A DNA stretch of 10,510 nucleotides from Euperipatoides rowelli (taxonomy: Eukaryota > Onychophora > Udeonychophora > Euonychophora > Peripatopsidae): NCBI GenBank assembly GCA_003024985.2, contig PXIH01S0006990.1. One strand, written 5' to 3'. Made by a program: the position numbers and the translations under genes. The notes beneath the pieces are model-generated. The model made no database searches and was not told the origin of the DNA. It saw only the letters and a program-made list of their open reading frames with translations. Shown here piece by piece: positions 7,841-10,510 of the stretch. Numbering within the stretch: position 1 is the first letter of the stretch; each line of letters begins with the position of its first letter.

Positions 7841-7893
7841 TCGAGTGTCATAATATGGCTGGTCTTCAAATGCTAAAAGTTTCCCAATCCCTG
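7841..7893 (-). mobile_element. hAT-like terminal sequence fragment
   Basis: Starting at 7893 on the minus strand, the sequence reads CAGGGATTGGGAAACTTTT followed by AGCATTTGAAGACCAGCCAT. This resembles the widespread Charlie-type hAT end, CAGGGGTGGGCAAACTTTT plus GGC..GGCCACAT. By orientation the element body would extend toward lower coordinates. I could not find a matching opposite end or an 8-bp target duplication, so this is probably a fragment. It is a similarity call from memory. Confidence 0.35.
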
Positions 7894-8204
7894 GTCTATA
7901 CACTTATTTTGAATTATAATACAGCATACTGTCAGTTTGATGTCAAAATAAATTAATGATGCTGCAGAAGCCTATTAGACATATTGCATTTATAACACTA
8001 GTCGTCATTCAAAAAGTAACAAAGATCTGAATACCCATCAGCAATAAACTAACTATAATGTTAAGGCCTAGCCTTCATATTTGTTTCTTTTCTTGAGAAA
8101 ATTGACGATGCCTAAAAGTCTGAGTCATCTGCATTTTATTGAATCACTAAACAAGGTTATGGACTACCATTAATTAGAGATCAGTGGTCCATTGGACTTC
8201 CATT
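7894..8204. other. Stretch downstream of the hAT transposase remnant
   Basis: This region lies 3' of the hAT coding fragment on the minus strand. It contains an AATAAA word on that strand (near 8133-8138) that could be an old poly(A) signal of the transposase transcript. No terminal inverted repeat for that element could be recognised. Confidence 0.4.
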
Positions 8205-8630
8205 TATTTACCCGAAATTCGTGCAATGCTTTACTCCGTTATTGAAATTGGAAATGATATTGAAGACATCTTTATGAACAGATAACTGCTATGGCATTTA
8301 ATCTAGGCTATCCTGTAGCATAGAATTTCTAAGAAAAGATTTAATTATTTTCAATGTACTAAAACACCGCTCAGATTCTACTGAAGAAACTAGCGTGGCT
8401 AAAACTATTTCAATAACTTTTGTTTTGAGATTTCACTTAATGTTCTAGTGAAGTCACTGTCTACTATTATTTTAGATGAATCAGTGACACTTTTGGCAGC
8501 AGCAGTGCATTAAAAGTTTCATTGCTGTACAGGACTTCCAATTCACTCTTTAGTTTTTCCTTGACTAATATAGGGTAGTTGAGTATCAGTTTTTCAAAAT
8601 GAATGTTAGGAAAATGTTTTTTGTACATTT
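8205..8630 (-). pseudogene. hAT transposase remnant (C-terminal half with dimerisation domain)
   Basis: The piece starts around 8630 within an open frame ending at 8467. It reads FEKLILNYPILVKEKLKSEL then EVLYSNETF, the style of the segment before the hAT C-terminal domain in ZMYM1-like/DUF4371 transposases. After stops and at least one shift it continues at about 8414-8301 with VLATLVSSVESERCFSTLK, then IIKSFLRNSMLQDSL. This is the hAT dimerisation signature (usually P.SSA.SER.FS.LK.IK..LR). Beyond an in-frame stop at 8298-8300 comes QLSVHKDVFNII, matching the conserved tail after the signature. Stops and frameshifts make it non-functional, and the N-terminal zinc finger and catalytic DDE parts are absent. 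It joins the LINE fragment upstream without a visible gap. Confidence 0.8.
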
Positions 8631-9324
8631 CAAATTTTTTAGGGTCTACAAATGAAAAGAACAATAAAAATTCAATAAGCATATTAGAAAGTTCAGTTAT
8701 TCTCGTTGGATCTTTAACCAATTGTGAGAACAGTGATGAATCAAAAATGGATACAAATCTATCACCAAATTTGGATTTTCTTGATAAATCAACATTCATA
8801 TCACCAACAATAATGGTTGGCAGTAATCTCGAAGAGCTTCCACCAATGTTTGAATAGGATTCAGAGAATAGACATCAGGAGGTCTATATAGCAAGCAGAA
8901 TAAAATGTTTACCCACTTGTGGGATTATTTAGAAACAAATCTGTTCTAATCATTATTCAACACTTAGGATTAACTCTTTGTATTTTATATTTTTAATATC
9001 AAGAAACAGTCCACCTCCAGATATATCTTTATGATCTTTCCTTTTCAGCGAGTATCCATCAATAAATAAAATTTCATTTGGGATATTTGATTTTAGCCAA
9101 GATTGAGAAATCCCCATTATATCAGGCCTTTTATCTTTAATAATCCATTTAATTTCATCATTTATTAAACAAGCTTTGTACATTTACACAACAAAAACTT
9201 AGTAGCCTAATCCTTTTTCAATCAAATTTAAAAGTTTTTTTTCTCCGATATAAGCTCTATTAACTTTTAAGCCGTTATCAATTGACGTATCATTTAACAT
9301 AAATTTTGGCAGTTCATTGAAAAG

Positions 9325-9480
9325 ACAGCTCGGGCATAAATAATAAATGCTGTCTAACTTTAAATAGTCTTCATAAGTCAATACAGACAAATTATCACAT
9401 TTAATATGATTCCAATATAGGCATTTATCACATGACAAAGCCTTATGGTTAATGGCCACTGGCTTGCTACATACCGTACA
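9325..9480 (-). other. PHD-type zinc finger of the LINE
   Basis: Spacing is C-x2-C-x12-C-x2-C-x4-H-x2-C-x20-C-x2-C with Trp two residues before the His (CLYWNH), an intact C4HC3 PHD pattern. It begins four residues after the 2A NPGP, so a 2A-released protein would start with Pro and go almost directly into the finger. In CR1 elements such fingers may contact chromatin or nucleic acid; the role is not established. Confidence 0.85.
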
Positions 9481-9492
9481 GGGGATTCTTAC

Positions 9493-9549
9493 TGGACCTG
9501 GGTTGACTTCAATATCTCCGTTTGTTAAAATTAATAAGTTTAAGTCTGA
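9493..9549 (-). other. 2A-like ribosome-skipping peptide (GDIEVNPGP)
   Basis: The 19 residues SLN... through NPGP read SDLNLLILTN then GDIEVNPGP. This contains every invariant residue of the 2A motif D-(V/I)-E-x-N-P-G-P and a leucine-rich upstream helix. 2A peptides make the ribosome skip the last Gly-Pro bond, separating upstream and downstream products. In sea urchin LINEs the 2A is reported to sit near the N-terminus and to double as a signal sequence when skipping fails; applying this here is inference. The host ORF is a pseudogene. Confidence 0.85.
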
Positions 9550-9656
9550 TAATTTAATAGCGTCCTATAGACATGTAAACAAATCAATCAAGATAACTCC
9601 AATACAACGATAACATCTATATGTCATCTTCCGTTGAGTTTTCCGTGAAAGCATGT

Positions 9657-9686
9657 TTATAATAAGGTGAGCCCACCTTATTATAA
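9657..9686. repeat. Perfect 13-bp hairpin, loop AGCC
   Basis: TTATAATAAGGTG (9657-9669), AGCC, CACCTTATTATAA (9674-9686) form a perfect stem. It lies immediately past the AATAAA at 9687-9692 in the minus-strand direction and about 80 bp upstream of the LINE ATG. It might act in 3' end formation or be a transposon-end foldback. It does not match the histone stem-loop. Confidence 0.85.
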
Positions 9687-9692
9687 TTTATT
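9687..9692 (-). promoter_or_regulatory. Candidate poly(A) signal AATAAA
   Basis: AATAAA on the minus strand lies 34 nt after the stop codon of the exon at 9726-9797, a plausible distance for a very short 3' UTR. In such AT-rich DNA the hexamer also occurs by chance. Confidence 0.4.
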
Positions 9693-9725
9693 TACAAGAA
9701 TGATCAGAGAAGATTACCCCCCAAA

Positions 9726-9797
9726 TTAATTTTTTGGGGCTTGTGCAGTAGATGCATCTGAGTCTTGATTTCCCATCTCTTCAGGGTAAGGTAAGGA
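9726..9797 (-). CDS. Probable terminal coding exon of an unidentified gene
   Basis: On the minus strand a good acceptor (TTTATTATTTACAG, ending 9798) opens a phase-0 exon of 23 codons and TAA: SLPYPEEMGNQ then DSDASTAQAPKN. The hydrophilic, acidic, Ser/Thr/Ala-rich composition is unlike the surrounding AT-driven frames and like a disordered C-terminus of a cellular protein. I do not recognise the family. It is not the C-terminus of DCTN4, whose known end is different. If the gene is transcribed in this direction and ends here, DCTN4 would begin somewhere between 3084 and about 9690. Alternatives are an alternative last exon or a chance open stretch. The upstream exon was not identified. Confidence 0.45.
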   Translation of the reverse strand, partial: SLPYPEEMGNQDSDASTAQAPKN

Positions 9798-10203
9798 CTG
9801 TAAATAATAAAATAAAGCTGCTATCCATTAATAATAATAAAAAATGATTAGATTTGTGAGATGAAAAGCCTCGTTTGTGATTAGTTTTTGAAAATTTTTA
9901 AGTTGACCAAATGTTGTAAAACTTCATCAGGAGTTATTTTGCGATTGGAGTATCTTTTTGATTTTAAATATCCTGGGGAATAGATTTTTATTCCAAGGTT
10001 TTTACAATTAAGAGGATAATTATTATTAAAATTATTTGAATTTGGAAATTGTTGAGCGTGTTGTGCGTAATAGTTATAGCCATAATCTGTCCAGTTCATA
10101 AAATAATTAATTTGATACATGGTCAGAACAAATAATATTATTATAAAAATAAATATTGCAAAGATTAATAAACAATAAAACTTAATACAAGCAGTAGTAC
10201 AGT
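9798..10203. other. Intron-like AT-rich stretch with one long minus-strand frame
   Basis: A 141-codon minus-strand frame covers 9881-10306. Its N-terminal third comes from the repeat-rich hAT end at 10204 onward. Its C-terminal part (MNWTDYGYNYYAQHAQQFP, SNRKITPDEVLQHLV) is Asn/Tyr-rich and shows no recognised domain. I cannot decide between a real exon part and chance. Confidence 0.3.
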
Positions 10204-10375
10204 CAGTGTTGAGTAGGAACGTAATCCAAAGGAACGAGTTCCTTTGATTAGTTCCTTTTTCAAGGAACGAGCCAGGAACTCTTTCATTTTTAAAAAATAG
10301 GAACAAACATCAGAAAATAGTTCCTTTTATTTTGAAAATAATGGTCGTTCCTTTTTCATTTCTACAAAATAATTT
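10204..10375 (+). mobile_element. hAT-like transposon terminus, continuing past the window
   Basis: CAGTGTTGAGTAGGAACG at 10204 resembles the CAGTGTTG/CAGTGGTG ends of many hAT elements. It is followed by nine GGAAC/GTTCC copies between 10216 and 10351 in both orientations. These include an inverted pair CAAAGGAAC-GA-GTTCCTTTG (10227-10246). Dense subterminal repeats in both orientations are typical transposase-binding arrays of hAT transposons. The 8 bases before it (10196-10203, AGTACAGT) are the candidate left target copy. The right end and any transposase lie outside the window. Confidence 0.55.
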
Positions 10376-10510
10376 AGTTTAAACAGAACAAAATATAATT
10401 TCTAAATAACGTTAATTAAAATGTAATAATAAACTTTTCTTTCTTACATTGTAAATCCAAACTTTCTCTTTTTAGAAAATCAATGTTTAAAATAATCTGA
10501 AATCATAAAT

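Larger units (their letters stand above)
8631..9574 (-). pseudogene. 5' half of a CR1-clade LINE ORF2: 2A-like peptide, PHD finger, AP endonuclease
   Basis: One frame runs from 9564 to 8955 on the minus strand with two nonsense codons (9199-9201 and 9184-9186). The order is a 2A-like peptide ending in GDIEVNPGP (9493-9549), a C4HC3 PHD finger (9325-9480), then an apurinic/apyrimidinic-type endonuclease. The endonuclease shows RPDIMGISQSWL and GYSLKRKD...SGGG (8953-9183), YRPPDVYSLNP in a shifted frame (about 8856-8888), then GDMNVDLS and FSQLVKDPTRIT (8690-8805). The glutamate expected in the (E)TWL motif is Gln (codon 9103-9105). The frame is closed upstream by TAG at 9565-9567. An ATG at 9572-9574 is in another frame, so the true start is lost or shifted. 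LINE similarity stops at about 8631 and no reverse transcriptase follows, the opposite of normal 5' truncation. CR1-type LINEs with 2A sequences at the N-terminus are known from sea urchin and some other invertebrates. Confidence 0.85.

Noticed and set aside
7699-7893. A 195-bp MITE between CAGGGATTTTTGAACG and the inverted CAGGGATTGGGAAAC
   Set aside because: Only the first 8 bp match well and the flanking 8-mers differ, so no target duplication.
8603-8857. 84-codon plus-strand frame
   Set aside because: Antisense shadow of the LINE endonuclease/hAT frame.
9881-10306. 141-codon minus-strand frame as a single gene
   Set aside because: Part of it reads through the repeat-rich hAT end; no domain seen. 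The Asn/Tyr-rich part is noted under the 9798-10203 entry only as uncertain.

Overview
The window is AT-rich animal nuclear DNA, not prokaryotic. It contains spliced exons with consensus splice sites, degenerate non-LTR and LTR retrotransposons and hAT DNA-transposon remnants, and no operon-like coding. A CR1-type LINE that starts with a 2A-like peptide and a PHD finger, abundant Tx1-like and hAT debris, and recurrent AGGCCTA and TACTGTA words suggest an aquatic invertebrate, perhaps an echinoderm or another non-vertebrate deuterostome. That assignment is an inference. Four N characters (2691, 3241, 4658, 4664) and an exact 50-bp duplication next to one of them suggest a draft assembly.

Layout. 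Positions 1-1225 hold AT-rich intron-like sequence. Positions 1226-2545 (+) hold a decayed Tx1/L1-like LINE: reverse transcriptase core, thumb-like region and C-terminal CCHC-type knuckle, broken by several frameshifts. Positions 3014-3084 (-) hold a 71-nt exon recognisable as dynactin subunit 4 (DCTN4/p62), with AG and GT splice dinucleotides at its edges. Only 24 nt upstream of its 3' splice site, at 3109-5233, lies a complete but miniature LTR element in antisense orientation. It has two LTRs, a lysine-tRNA-like primer binding site, a purine-rich tract and about 750 nt of non-coding interior. Positions 5234-7109 are mostly AT-rich, with a 27-bp palindrome, a tRNA-like relic and a pyrimidine-rich tract. 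Positions 7110-7290 form a less AT-rich island with open frames that I cannot name.

Positions 8205-9574 (-) are a mosaic. The 5' half of a CR1 LINE (2A, PHD finger, part of the AP endonuclease) runs in frame into the C-terminal half of a hAT transposase carrying the dimerisation motif. Positions 9726-9797 (-) look like the terminal coding exon of an unidentified gene, followed by AATAAA and a perfect 13-bp hairpin. At 10204 a hAT-like terminus (CAGTGTTG with dense GGAAC/GTTCC repeats) begins and runs off the right edge.

Taken together, this is probably an early intron of DCTN4 (minus strand) and its upstream flank, filled with layered transposon remains. The host-gene content is small (one confident exon, one probable exon). 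The most notable items are the LTR element against the DCTN4 splice acceptor, the 2A-PHD head of the LINE, and the in-frame LINE/hAT junction.
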